Notes under the pieces: model-generated
The model's database searches: none
Told to the model about the DNA's origin: nothing
Seen by the model: the letters and a program-made list of their open reading frames with translations, nothing else
DNA from: an uncultured bacterium
Lineage (GTDB): Bacteria > Verrucomicrobiota > Kiritimatiellia > CAIKKV01 > CAIJXV01
Length of the DNA stretch: 51,938 nucleotides
Assembly (NCBI GenBank): GCA_903824675.1
Contig: CAIJXV010000004.1
Span: forward strand, 1-51,938
Direction of reading: 5' to 3'
Part shown: one piece after another, positions 1-8,572 of the stretch
Layout of the letters: every line of letters starts with the position of its first letter
How positions within the stretch are numbered: the stretch's first letter is position 1
Translations under genes and position numbers: made by a program

Positions 1-192
1 AGGAGATCAGCCACCCGATACGGGTGTCTGTACTGGGGGACGTTGAGTAAAGCCAGACCTATGGGCTGGCTTCGGGGAGGAGATCAGCCACCCGATACGG
101 GTGTCTGTACTGGGGGACGTTGAAGTAAAGCCAGACCTATGGGCTGGCTTCGGGGAGGAGATCAGCCACCCGATACGGGTGTCTGTACTGGG
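1..192. repeat. Tandem ~77-bp repeat, 2.5 copies, two hairpins per unit
   Basis: Copy 1 is 1-77, copy 2 is 78-155 (one extra A in the GTTGA(A)GTAAAG part), and copy 3 (156-192) stops after 37 bp. Otherwise the copies are identical. Each full unit carries two dyads: CACCCG-ATA-CGGGTG (12-26, 89-103, 167-181) and AGCCAG-(9 nt)-CTGGCT (51-71, 129-149). The partial copy ends exactly where the TAA of the minus-strand dehydrogenase gene begins. Read on the minus strand, the second hairpin is followed by TTTACT, so it could act as a weak 3' end. The array runs off the left window edge, so the true copy number is unknown. It is not a CRISPR, because there are no variable spacers. Confidence 0.9.
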
Positions 193-1038
193 TTAAGATT
201 TGTAAAACCCGTGCCCGGTTTTGCGGCCGAGTTCGCCTCGGGCCACTTTTTCTTTCAAAAGACGACAAGGGCCCAGGTGCGGATTCCCACTTACACGAGC
301 GCGCGTCTCCAGAATCTCCACCACCACATCCAGCCCGATGAGATCGGCTAGGGCCAGGGGGCCCATGGGATGTCCTGCCCCGAGCCGCATCGCGGTATCG
401 ATGTCCTCTGCCGAGGCGATGCCTTCCTGCAAAGCCAGCGCCGCCTCATTGAGGTAGGGGATCAATAGACGGTTGACGATGAAACCCGGCGTATCCGCCA
501 CCAGCACCGCAGTCTTGCCCAGGCGTTCGACCCATTCCCGGCCATCCGCCAGGGTGGCGTCAGAAGTGGCCGGTCCACGAACCAGTTCCACCAATGGCAT
601 GGCTGGTACCGGATTGAAGAAATGAATGCCCAGGACCCGGCCTGGTCCCTGCACGTCGCTGAAAATGTCGGCAATTCGGAGGGAGGAGGTGTTGCTGGCC
701 AGTAGGGTTTGGGGCGACAAGCGTTGAGCCAGATCCTTGAATAAAGCCTGCTTGGCCGGAAGGTTTTCGATGATGGCTTCGATCGCCAGATCCGATTCGG
801 TTCCCTCGGCAAGGCGATCGGTGACCCGGATTCGCGCAAGGACCGCGGGGATGCGGGCGGCATCGAACTTGCCTTTTTCGGCTGCCCGTTGGAGTGACGT
901 GGCAATGGTGCTCACGGCTTTTCCCGCCAGCGCCGAGTTAATCTCGCACAGCAGCACCTCACACTCCGCGGCAGCGGCGGTTTGTGCGATGCCCCGGCCC
1001 ATGGTTCCTCCGCCAATCACCAACACTTTGCGAATCAT
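193..1038 (-). CDS. 3-hydroxyacyl-CoA (3-hydroxybutyryl-CoA) dehydrogenase
   Basis: A 281-residue NAD(P)-dependent dehydrogenase that interconverts 3-hydroxyacyl-CoA and acetoacetyl-CoA type substrates in the cytoplasm. The N-terminal Rossmann motif is GGGTMGRGIAQ (residues 9-19). The catalytic stretch LGIHFFNP carries His139, and the partner Glu is at 151 in MPLVE; SNTSSL (115-120) is the usual substrate-side loop. Length matches the Hbd/PaaH family. The ATG at 1038 is chosen because it overlaps the TGA of the thiolase gene as ATGA; in-frame Met codons further upstream would lie inside the thiolase gene and add an Arg-rich extension. It is the last gene of a CoA-transferase/thiolase/dehydrogenase unit, which fits C4 (acetoacetyl/hydroxybutyryl-CoA) chemistry. 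Exact chain length specificity cannot be read from the sequence. Confidence 0.93.
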   Translation of the reverse strand: MIRKVLVIGGGTMGRGIAQTAAAAECEVLLCEINSALAGKAVSTIATSLQRAAEKGKFDAARIPAVLARIRVTDRLAEGTESDLAIEAIIENLPAKQALFKDLAQRLSPQTLLASNTSSLRIADIFSDVQGPGRVLGIHFFNPVPAMPLVELVRGPATSDATLADGREWVERLGKTAVLVADTPGFIVNRLLIPYLNEAALALQEGIASAEDIDTAMRLGAGHPMGPLALADLIGLDVVVEILETRARVSGNPHLGPCRLLKEKVARGELGRKTGHGFYKS

Positions 1039-2237
1039 ACGGCGTCTCCTGTCCATCGTTCCACCACCATCGCAATGCCTTCGCCTCCGCCGATGCATAG
1101 CCCGGCCAGACCATAACGTTCCTCCCGGCGGATGAGTTCATGTACGAGTGTGACCAGGATCCGCGCGCCGCTGGCACCGAGCGGATGGCCGAGGGCGATG
1201 GCACCCCCGTTGACGTTGACGCGAGCGGGATCCCAGGGCATTTGAGCCCGGACTGCCAGGATCTGGGCGGCGAAGGCCTCATTGATCTCAATGAGATTTA
1301 TTTCATCCAGTTTTAATCCGGTGCGATCCAGCGCCAGGGCGGCGGCGGATACCGGGCCGAGTCCCATCCGGGCCGGTTTCAATCCGCCGGTGGCCCAGGA
1401 GCGGATTCGGGCCAGGGGGGTCAGTTTTAATTCGCGTGCCCGTGCGGCGGAAAGAATCAGAACGCCGGCGGCCCCGTCGCTCAAGGCGGAGGCGTTCCCG
1501 GCGGTGACTGAACCTCCGGGCTTGAAGGCCGGTTTTAACGTCGCCAGTCGTTCGGGAGTGGTATCCTGACGGGGGCATTCATCGGTGTCGAAAAGGAGGG
1601 GTTCTTTTTTGGGTTGGGGGATGGGGACTGGAGTGATTTCAGTCTTGAACCGGCCGGCTTTTTGGGCGGCTGCGTAGCGCTGTTGGCTGGCGGTGGCAAA
1701 GGCATCCTGATCGGCCCGCGCAATCGCGAATTCGGTGGCGAGCTGCTCCGCCAACAGACCCATATGGCACTGATCATACACATCCCAGAGTCCATCCCGG
1801 ACCATGCTGTCGGTCAACTCACCATGACCGAGACGGTAACCGGTTCTGGCTTGAGGGAGTAAATACGGAGCGCGGCTCATGTTTTCCATACCGCCGGCCA
1901 TGACGATTTGACGGTTTCCGGCGACGATGGCCTGGGCGGCCAGGCCCACGGCCAGCAGTCCCGAGCCGCAGACCTTATTGACGGCAAAAGCTGAAACGGA
2001 TTCCGACAACCCGGCGGCCAAGGCCGCCTGGCGGGCAGGGTGCTGGCCGACTCCGGCTTGAAAGACCTGGCCCAGGATGACTTCCTCAACGAGGTCGGGT
2101 GTCAATCCGGCCCTCCGGGCGAGATCCGCCAGGACGACAGCGGCCAACTGAGGGGCGGCGACATGGCTGAGCGCCCCGTTAAAGGCGCCGAGGGGGGTTC
2201 GGCATGCGCTGACGATGACTGGTTCAGAAAGGTTCAT
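1035..2237 (-). CDS. Acetyl-CoA C-acetyltransferase (thiolase)
   Basis: A 400-residue biosynthetic/degradative type II thiolase catalysing 2 acetyl-CoA <-> acetoacetyl-CoA + CoA (or a longer 3-ketoacyl-CoA). The nucleophile Cys90 sits in [11 protein letters not shown]. The active-site His351 is in [16 protein letters not shown] and the acid/base Cys381 in GLCIGGGEG, so all catalytic residues are present. Start ATG at 2237 gives [17 protein letters not shown], the normal family N terminus, and overlaps the TGA of the CoA-transferase gene by 4 bp. The stop overlaps the dehydrogenase start the same way, so translational coupling of all three genes is likely. Family assignment is firm; the preferred substrate is inferred from context. 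Confidence 0.95.
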   Translation of the reverse strand: MNLSEPVIVSACRTPLGAFNGALSHVAAPQLAAVVLADLARRAGLTPDLVEEVILGQVFQAGVGQHPARQAALAAGLSESVSAFAVNKVCGSGLLAVGLAAQAIVAGNRQIVMAGGMENMSRAPYLLPQARTGYRLGHGELTDSMVRDGLWDVYDQCHMGLLAEQLATEFAIARADQDAFATASQQRYAAAQKAGRFKTEITPVPIPQPKKEPLLFDTDECPRQDTTPERLATLKPAFKPGGSVTAGNASALSDGAAGVLILSAARARELKLTPLARIRSWATGGLKPARMGLGPVSAAALALDRTGLKLDEINLIEINEAFAAQILAVRAQMPWDPARVNVNGGAIALGHPLGASGARILVTLVHELIRREERYGLAGLCIGGGEGIAMVVERWTGDAV

Positions 2238-3805
2238 AGAACATCCGTTGGGGTTAAAGACCGGAGACCCATGGGCTCCGGCTGGAAAATACGCGCATCC
2301 ATGGTGCGCAGGTTCGGCGCGATCTCCGGCTCGAAATCCATCTGGGCGAGCACATCTTTTTCCAAGTCGATACCTGGCGCGATTTCGATCAGTCGGGGGC
2401 CCTTTTCGCCCAATTCGAAGACCGCGCGTTCGGTCACGTAGAGGACCGATTGTCCTTTTTCGCGGGCGTAGTCGGCGCTGAAGCTGACCTGTCCGACCGC
2501 CGGGATGAATTTTCGGTGACGTCCTTCCCGGACGATGCGCAGTTTGCCGGAAACAATCTCGATGGCGAGATCGCCGGCGGTGAAGGTCCCGCAATAAACC
2601 AATTCTTTGGCATTTTGGCTGATATTGACGAACCCGCCGACCCCGGCGACGCGCTCGCCGAATTTGCTGACATTCACATCGCCGCGGACATCGGCCTGGG
2701 CCAGTCCGAGAACGGCGAGATCGAGTCCACCCCCGTCGTAAAAATCAAATTGATACGGCTGGTCGATGATGGCTTCGGGGTTGACACTGGCGCCAAAGCT
2801 GAGGCCGGCGGCGGGGATGCCGCCGATCGGTCCGGCTTCGACGGTGAGGGTTAATTGATCGAAGAGTCCTTCCTCGAAAGCGATGCCGGCAACGCCTTCC
2901 GGCATGCCGATCCCGAGATTGAGAATGGCGCCGGGCCGCAATTCCAAGGCCGCGCGCCGGGCGATGATTTTTCGTTCATCTAAGGGCAGGGGCGGGAGGC
3001 TGGGGGGGGCCGAACGGAGTTCGCCGGTGTAAGCGGGGTTGAAATCCTCGGCGAAGGTTTGTTGGTGTTGTTCGGGAGAGGCGATGATCAGGCCATTGAC
3101 CAGGATGCCAGGAATCCGGACGGAGCGGGGATCGAGGGACCCTGCCGGGACGATTTTCAGGACCTGCACAAAAACCTGGCCGCCGGAATTATGCACGGCC
3201 TGGGCCAGCGAGAGGACCTCGAAGGACCCCGCTTCCCGTTCCATGGTTACGTTCCCGCGTTCGTCGGCCGTGGTGCCGCGCAAAAAGGCCACCTGAATGG
3301 GGAAGGCCTTGTAGAAGAGCCATTCGCGACCCGCGAGGTGGATCAATTCGACCAGATCTTCAGAGGTTCGCGTATTGAGTTTGCCGCCGCCGAGGCGGGG
3401 ATCGATAAAGGTATGCAATCCCACATGCGTGATCACACCCGGTCGCCCCCCGGCGATTTCACGGAAAAGATGGCTGATGACCCCTTGAGGGAAATTATAC
3501 GCTTCGATCTGGTTGGAAACAGCCAGCGCTCCCAATTTGGGCGCCAGGTTCCAATGTCCGCCGACCACCCGCCGGACCAGGCCGGCATGGCCGAGATGAT
3601 TCAACCCGCGGGTTTTGCCGTCGCCTTGCCCGGCGGCATAGACGAGCGTGAGATCGCGGGGATGGCCATTTGAGAGGAATCTCCGCTCCAAGGCTTCGGT
3701 CAGGGCTTCGGGGTGACCATTGCCGACAAAACCGCCGGTGCCCAAGGTTGCGCCGTCGGGAATCAGGGCTACCGCGTCTTCCGCCAGGAGGATGGGGGTC
3801 TTCAT
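2234..3805 (-). CDS. Acyl-CoA:acetate/3-ketoacid (propionate-type) CoA-transferase
   Basis: A 523-residue fused class I CoA-transferase, with the alpha (AtoD-like) and beta (AtoA-like) halves in one chain as in YdiF/Pct. The N-terminal half has [12 protein letters not shown]. The C-terminal half has [12 protein letters not shown] and the catalytic Glu323 in TVEAGPIGG, which forms the glutamyl-CoA thioester in this family. It moves CoA between short-chain acids (acetate, acetoacetate, propionate or butyrate). The gene lies 24 bp downstream of the sensor kinase gene, and its stop overlaps the thiolase start (ATGA). The three genes together resemble ketone-body or butyrate modules; no crotonase or acyl-CoA dehydrogenase lies in this window. 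The upstream 24 bp have no strong Shine-Dalgarno. Confidence 0.9.
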   Translation of the reverse strand: MKTPILLAEDAVALIPDGATLGTGGFVGNGHPEALTEALERRFLSNGHPRDLTLVYAAGQGDGKTRGLNHLGHAGLVRRVVGGHWNLAPKLGALAVSNQIEAYNFPQGVISHLFREIAGGRPGVITHVGLHTFIDPRLGGGKLNTRTSEDLVELIHLAGREWLFYKAFPIQVAFLRGTTADERGNVTMEREAGSFEVLSLAQAVHNSGGQVFVQVLKIVPAGSLDPRSVRIPGILVNGLIIASPEQHQQTFAEDFNPAYTGELRSAPPSLPPLPLDERKIIARRAALELRPGAILNLGIGMPEGVAGIAFEEGLFDQLTLTVEAGPIGGIPAAGLSFGASVNPEAIIDQPYQFDFYDGGGLDLAVLGLAQADVRGDVNVSKFGERVAGVGGFVNISQNAKELVYCGTFTAGDLAIEIVSGKLRIVREGRHRKFIPAVGQVSFSADYAREKGQSVLYVTERAVFELGEKGPRLIEIAPGIDLEKDVLAQMDFEPEIAPNLRTMDARIFQPEPMGLRSLTPTDVL

Positions 3806-3829
3806 AAGGCCGTTTGTTTATACTATTTT

Positions 3830-6349
3830 CTAATCCGATGCACGCTTTTCCAGCGCTTCCCTGACTTTGTCTGCGAGGTCTTTTATTGAAAACGGTTTTT
3901 GGATGAAATGCATGCTGGGGTCCAACACCCCGTGGTGGGCGATGACGTCGGCTGTGTAGCCGGACATGAAGAGGATTTTGAGTTTCGGGTTATGGGTAAA
4001 CAGTCGGTTGGCCAGATCCCGGCCATTCATTTCCGGCATGACCACGTCGCTCATGAGGAGTTGGATTTCGCCGCCGTATTTCTCGGCCAAGTCAACGGCC
4101 TTGCCCGGGGTGTTGGCGGCGACCACCCGGTAACCCAGACTTTCCAACATCTTTTTGCCCATGTTAAGGATGGCCATTTCATCCTCCACCAGCAGAATCA
4201 TTTCGTGGCCGCGTGCGGCCGGAGTCACCGGCCCTTCCGGCTGGCTTCGCTCGACCTCGCCCTCCTGTCGGGGCAGGTAAATTTTCAGGGTGGTGCCTTT
4301 GTCGGGCTCACTATAGATATTGATGAACCCATTGTTTTGCTTGATGATGCCGTAAACCGTGGCCATGCCCAAGCCGGTGCCTTTGCCGATCCCCTTGGTG
4401 GTGAAAAACGGCTCAAAAAGTTTGTCCAGGGTCTCCTTGTCCATTCCACACCCGTCATCACTCACGGAGAGCAGCACATACTCGCCGGGAACGACTCCCC
4501 GGTATTTCGCACCCTCGTCCGCATCGAAAACGACATTGTCCGTTTCGATGGAGATATGGCCCACGCCGGTGATGGCATCGCGGGCATTGACACACAGGTT
4601 GGCCAGCACCTGGTCGAGTTGGGGGGGGTCGATTTTAACGGGCCACAAGGCTATTCCGGGCAACCAGGTCAGGGCGATATCCTCACCCATGATCCGTCGT
4701 AGCATTTTAAGCATTCCCTCCACCGTTTCGTTCAAGTCGATGATTTTTGGGGTGACGGTCTGCTTGCGGGCAAAAATCAGCAATTGCCGGGTCAGGTCGG
4801 CGGATCGTTCGGCCGCGCTACGGATTTCCTGCAGGTCCAAGGCGATGGGGAGGGTTTTCTCCACCTGTTCCAGAGCCATCTCCGTATGGCCGAGAATTAC
4901 GCCCAGCATATTGTTGAAATCGTGGGCGACACCGCCTGCCAGCCGGCCGACAAACTCCATCTTCTGCGCTTGGTTTAACTGGGATTGTAATTGTTCCCGC
5001 GCTTCCTCCGCCCGCTTGCGATCGGTAATGTTAATGACAATTCCGCAGTACGCGAACACTCGTCCGGTCGAATCCCGTTCGGGTTGTCCCCGTGCCATGA
5101 GCCAGCGAGTCGCCTGGGAGGGCGCGTCCGGCAGGTTGACGCGCCATTCGATGTTGATCTCTCTTCCGTCTTGAGTGGCGGCCCTGATCGCCGCTTCGGT
5201 CGTGGAACGGTCGTCGGGATGGATGGATTGGATCAAGGCTTCGAGCGAAGGTTTCCAGGCATATCGGTCAAGGTTGAAGAGATGCCAGAGTTCTTCCGAC
5301 CAGATTTCCCGGTGGGTATCCCTATTCCATTCCCAGATCCCGGCCTCGGCCGCGCTCAGGGCCAATTTCAAGCGGGTTTCGCTTTCCCGCAGGAATTCTT
5401 TTTCAGCGGCCAGCGCCGTGGTGCGAAGGGTCACCTCGCGCCGGAGGATCCGGTTCCACGCGAGAATGCCGGCAATCACCGCCAAGCTGATGAACAAGAG
5501 GCTTCCCGTGGCAACCCAGAAACCCGGAGCCGAGAGGAGCCCCTGGCCGGATTTGTTGATCCACCGTTCGTGGATCGCCTGCCGTTCGTCATCCGTAATA
5601 GAGCCCACACCCTTTTGGAGAATGTGGTGCAATAAGGGTTCCGAGGTGGGCGTGCCGATCGAGAGCCGGATGACGAAGGCCACTTCACCGGCGACCCGCA
5701 AATTGGTGATCCCTTTTTGCGAAATCAAGTAGGACGCGGTAGCCAGGTCGATGACGGCGGCATCCGAGCGTCCGAAGGAGACGTTGAGCAACCCCATGAG
5801 ATCGTCCGCCACCAGATCGGGCACCAACCCGACGCACGCATTGGTGAGATATTCGGTGACCGCATAACTCTTGACCAGCGAGACCTTCAGTCCCGATAGA
5901 TCGGCCTCCCGCATCGGGTTGAGGTTTTCCTTCCGCACGATCATGACGTTCGGGACTGAAACAAAAGGATCGGTGAAGTTTAAAAAGGTGGACCGTGAGG
6001 GGGTCTTGGTGATCGCGTTGACAATATGAACTTTTCCCCGATGCGCCTGGGTGAGAATGGCCTCCAGGGATGAAAACCGTTTTTGATTAAATTGAATCCC
6101 CAGCTTGGATTCGAGTAGCCGTAAATAATCATGCGCCAAGCCGGTGGGCTGGTGGTTTGAATCAAGGAAGACAAAAGGGGGATAGCCGATTTCGATCGCC
6201 AGGCAAAGGCGGGACTGATTATTGGTGAGCCAGAGGTGTTCCGCGGGGGTCAACAGGTCCGGGGTATTGCTATGGCCCGCGGCCATCGTAGCGAATAGGG
6301 CGCTCAGGAGCACATAAAAGAAGGCGCAACCTCTATTCTTTCCAGTCAT
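3830..6349 (-). CDS. Hybrid sensor histidine kinase with periplasmic solute-binding domain
   Basis: An 839-residue membrane sensor. Order of domains: signal peptide or signal anchor (about 1-25), extracytoplasmic SBP_bac_3-like domain (about 30-270, with GYPPF and FTDPFVSVPN), transmembrane helix (about 277-298), PAS domain with the WEWN and HPDDR motifs (about 330-445), HisKA with GGVAHDFNNMLG (phospho-acceptor His476), HATPase_c with VNARDA (Asn588), DDGCGM and GTGLGMA, and a C-terminal receiver with SDVVMPEMNG (Asp768) and Lys818 in QKPF. All catalytic residues are intact. The ATG at 6349 is preferred over 6361 because GAGG sits 6 nt before it. Ligand unknown; SBP_bac_3 sensors usually bind amino acids or similar small molecules. 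It is followed at 24 bp by the CoA-transferase gene, so the two may share a transcript. Confidence 0.9.
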   Translation of the reverse strand: MTGKNRGCAFFYVLLSALFATMAAGHSNTPDLLTPAEHLWLTNNQSRLCLAIEIGYPPFVFLDSNHQPTGLAHDYLRLLESKLGIQFNQKRFSSLEAILTQAHRGKVHIVNAITKTPSRSTFLNFTDPFVSVPNVMIVRKENLNPMREADLSGLKVSLVKSYAVTEYLTNACVGLVPDLVADDLMGLLNVSFGRSDAAVIDLATASYLISQKGITNLRVAGEVAFVIRLSIGTPTSEPLLHHILQKGVGSITDDERQAIHERWINKSGQGLLSAPGFWVATGSLLFISLAVIAGILAWNRILRREVTLRTTALAAEKEFLRESETRLKLALSAAEAGIWEWNRDTHREIWSEELWHLFNLDRYAWKPSLEALIQSIHPDDRSTTEAAIRAATQDGREINIEWRVNLPDAPSQATRWLMARGQPERDSTGRVFAYCGIVINITDRKRAEEAREQLQSQLNQAQKMEFVGRLAGGVAHDFNNMLGVILGHTEMALEQVEKTLPIALDLQEIRSAAERSADLTRQLLIFARKQTVTPKIIDLNETVEGMLKMLRRIMGEDIALTWLPGIALWPVKIDPPQLDQVLANLCVNARDAITGVGHISIETDNVVFDADEGAKYRGVVPGEYVLLSVSDDGCGMDKETLDKLFEPFFTTKGIGKGTGLGMATVYGIIKQNNGFINIYSEPDKGTTLKIYLPRQEGEVERSQPEGPVTPAARGHEMILLVEDEMAILNMGKKMLESLGYRVVAANTPGKAVDLAEKYGGEIQLLMSDVVMPEMNGRDLANRLFTHNPKLKILFMSGYTADVIAHHGVLDPSMHFIQKPFSIKDLADKVREALEKRASD

Positions 6350-6466
6350 TCTAATCCTCATTTTACAGTTAACAGGACTTATAACGGAGTAATTACCATA
6401 AAATTAATGAGAGGGCAAATATCGTTTGAGATCGCGGTTAAGAACACGACCGGAAAGAATTTTGTC

Positions 6467-8272
6467 TTACCCCCGTGGGGTGGTTGTATCCAGGAAGGAC
6501 TGCGCGGCCCGCAAGGCCGCCCAACTAAAGAGCCAGGGATATAAATCTTCGTAATACCAGAGACTGGCGAAATAGAACCCGATGGGTTGAGGGCTGGGGG
6601 ACTGGCCCTCCTTGAAAAAACCGAGCAACCGATCCCGCCCCTGGATGATGGCCGCGCGGGAATCGGCATGGCCGTCGATGGCCAGGGCTTCCACCGCGAG
6701 GGCCGTTTCTTCGCAACCGGACGTTCCACCCGGAGACCAACCCCAGCCGCCATCCCGGTTGGTGGTGCTGATCAACCAGGCCCGTCCCCGTTGGCGCAGA
6801 TCGGCGATGCCCGGTTGGAGGTTGGGCGGCACAGCGGCCAGGGCCAGGAGAACGCGGCTGGTTCCATAGACCGGATTTTGGCCGCGCGGATGATCGGGAT
6901 GGCCGAACCAGAGCGGGACCCAATAGCCTTCGCGGCGTTGGGTCATCCGTAGAAAATGGAACGCCCGCGAAGTAAAATCGAGTCCGCGCCGACGTTCGGA
7001 GGGCGGGAGAACCGGCCAGGCGAGGGCGAGCGCCCGGAGAGCATGCGCGGTCAAATCCGCGGCACTCCGATCGAAGGGTAGGTTTTGCCAGCCGGTACAG
7101 AACGTGGGAATGCCGCCGTCGGCGTTCTGGAGTTGGAATAACCAGCGGATTCCCTGAATGAGGGCCGGTCGGGTTTCGGGAGAATCGGGTGCCAGCCGGC
7201 AGAGCGCTATCACGGCGGCTGCGGTATCGTCAGCGTCTGGAACGCCGCCGGGCCGGTCAGTCCAGGCCCAGCCTCCCGGTGAGGCGAGAGTAAAGGGGTG
7301 AACCTGCTTCCATTGATTTTTAAGGAGCCATTGGGTGAGCGCCGGCTGGTGGTCAGTCAGAATTGCGGCGGGTGGGGTTTTGCCGGTGGTTCCGGCGGCG
7401 ACCGTCAGGCTGGTGAGCCAGGTGGCGAGATTGGTGTCGATGGGCCAACTCCCGTCATCGCGGCGGGTGGTGCGCAGAAACTCGAGACCTTTCCGGACGA
7501 CGGGATGGGCTTCAGCGCCGGCCCCTTTAAGGGCCATGAGGACGAAGGCGGTCAGAGGAATGGCTTCGAGAAATCCGCCTGATGCGGGTTGCAGGCGCGC
7601 GAGCAGTTGGAGCGCCCGGGGTCGCGCAAGGCGCCGGAGAGTGCGCAGGAACGGGTTGCGCGACGGGTATTGTTGGGCATGACATAGACCCAAGGCCAGG
7701 AGAGCTGGCAGGGCGTAACTGACCACGGGCAGATTGATTGCCCGGTAGAAGCGACGCGGGATAAGGCCGGCTTCGAAGGGTAGGGCGGGAAAAAAGGCCC
7801 AGGGGTTGTCAGTGCCCAATCCCCCGGCGAGTGCGGATTGGGTGAGAATGGGAACGGCAAAAGTTCGATCCCGCCCATAGCAATCGAGGACCGCCTGGAT
7901 CCGAGCGGCAGGTGAGTCTTCACCGGTGAACCGTTTCAGGCAGAGCCGGGCTTTGTCCAGACAGACAGCCGGTGGGCGGGGGTTGGTGCGCCGATCGAGG
8001 AAGGAAAAGGCCAGCAGAGTTGCGCTCAGGTTGCTGTTGCTGACGAGGGTATCGCCCCATCCGCCATCGGCATTTTGATGGGCGATCAGCCAGTCGGCGG
8101 CGGAGCGGGCGAGGGGCTGGTCGTCCGGGGTTCCGGCCCAGTCGAGGGCGAAGCCGGCGGTCGCGGTGGCCAGGGCGCTGGAGGAGAGATGACCTTCCCA
8201 ATGGTTGCCATCGCAAAGCGTGGCCGCGAGGTGGCTCTCGATCTGGTTTAACAAGGTGGCGGAATCGAACAT
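6467..8272 (-). CDS. Squalene-hopene-cyclase-family class II terpene cyclase
   Basis: A 601-residue alpha/alpha-barrel protein. The protonating motif of class II cyclases is present as DADDTA (Asp346-Asp349), preceded by GGWAWTDRPGG. QW-type repeats are visible: QNADGGWGDT (66-75), DGSWPIDTN (273-281), QNADGGIPTF, REGYWVPLWFG, RDGGWGWSPGG. Oxidosqualene cyclases carry DCTAE instead, so a non-epoxidised polyprene substrate is likely. It is somewhat shorter than standard hopene cyclases (about 630-720 residues) and several QW repeats are atypical, so squalene-to-hopene activity is not certain. The ATG at 8272 follows AAGGAA at normal spacing; an upstream in-frame Met would add 25 residues that look non-coding. 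No other hopanoid (hpn) gene is nearby. Confidence 0.82.
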   Translation of the reverse strand: MFDSATLLNQIESHLAATLCDGNHWEGHLSSSALATATAGFALDWAGTPDDQPLARSAADWLIAHQNADGGWGDTLVSNSNLSATLLAFSFLDRRTNPRPPAVCLDKARLCLKRFTGEDSPAARIQAVLDCYGRDRTFAVPILTQSALAGGLGTDNPWAFFPALPFEAGLIPRRFYRAINLPVVSYALPALLALGLCHAQQYPSRNPFLRTLRRLARPRALQLLARLQPASGGFLEAIPLTAFVLMALKGAGAEAHPVVRKGLEFLRTTRRDDGSWPIDTNLATWLTSLTVAAGTTGKTPPAAILTDHQPALTQWLLKNQWKQVHPFTLASPGGWAWTDRPGGVPDADDTAAAVIALCRLAPDSPETRPALIQGIRWLFQLQNADGGIPTFCTGWQNLPFDRSAADLTAHALRALALAWPVLPPSERRRGLDFTSRAFHFLRMTQRREGYWVPLWFGHPDHPRGQNPVYGTSRVLLALAAVPPNLQPGIADLRQRGRAWLISTTNRDGGWGWSPGGTSGCEETALAVEALAIDGHADSRAAIIQGRDRLLGFFKEGQSPSPQPIGFYFASLWYYEDLYPWLFSWAALRAAQSFLDTTTPRG

Positions 8273-8572
8273 GGCTGATTCCTTACCGTATTTCGTGCCA
8301 AGACACACGTTTTTTCGTTTTGGGGGCGTTATCGCGATCGGAATCAATAGAAAGGCTGGAAATCCGACCCGATGCCGATGCCCCCCTCCGGGGTCTGGAA
8401 ATCACCCTTGGATTATGTTGATTCGGCATAACGCGCTGTGGTACCGGGGGGGCGGGACGTACAAGATTCGGATGCGGTTTTTATGGACGAATCCCGTATC
8501 CCTGGTATATCCTAACTGCCTTGTTTTCCCGGCTCGGGAACGGATATGGGTCGGTAACGAGGGAGATGAAAC
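8273..8572. other. Divergent intergenic region between cyclase and aconitase genes
   Basis: 300 bp with no convincing gene. It must hold promoters for both directions, but I could not pick out a convincing -35/-10 pair. The one clear structure is a perfect dyad TTCCCG-GCT-CGGGAA at 8526-8540, about 32 bp before the aconitase start. The aconitase Shine-Dalgarno (GAGGGAG) lies just downstream of it. C and G runs near 8381-8396 and 8441-8457 have no assigned role. Confidence 0.5.

Noticed and set aside
1-192. CRISPR array
   Set aside because: The repeated unit is contiguous with no variable spacers and there are no cas genes.
3899-5732. Long plus-strand open frames opposite the sensor kinase
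   Set aside because: The minus frame has all kinase and receiver motifs; the plus frames match no family and lack consistent ribosome sites.
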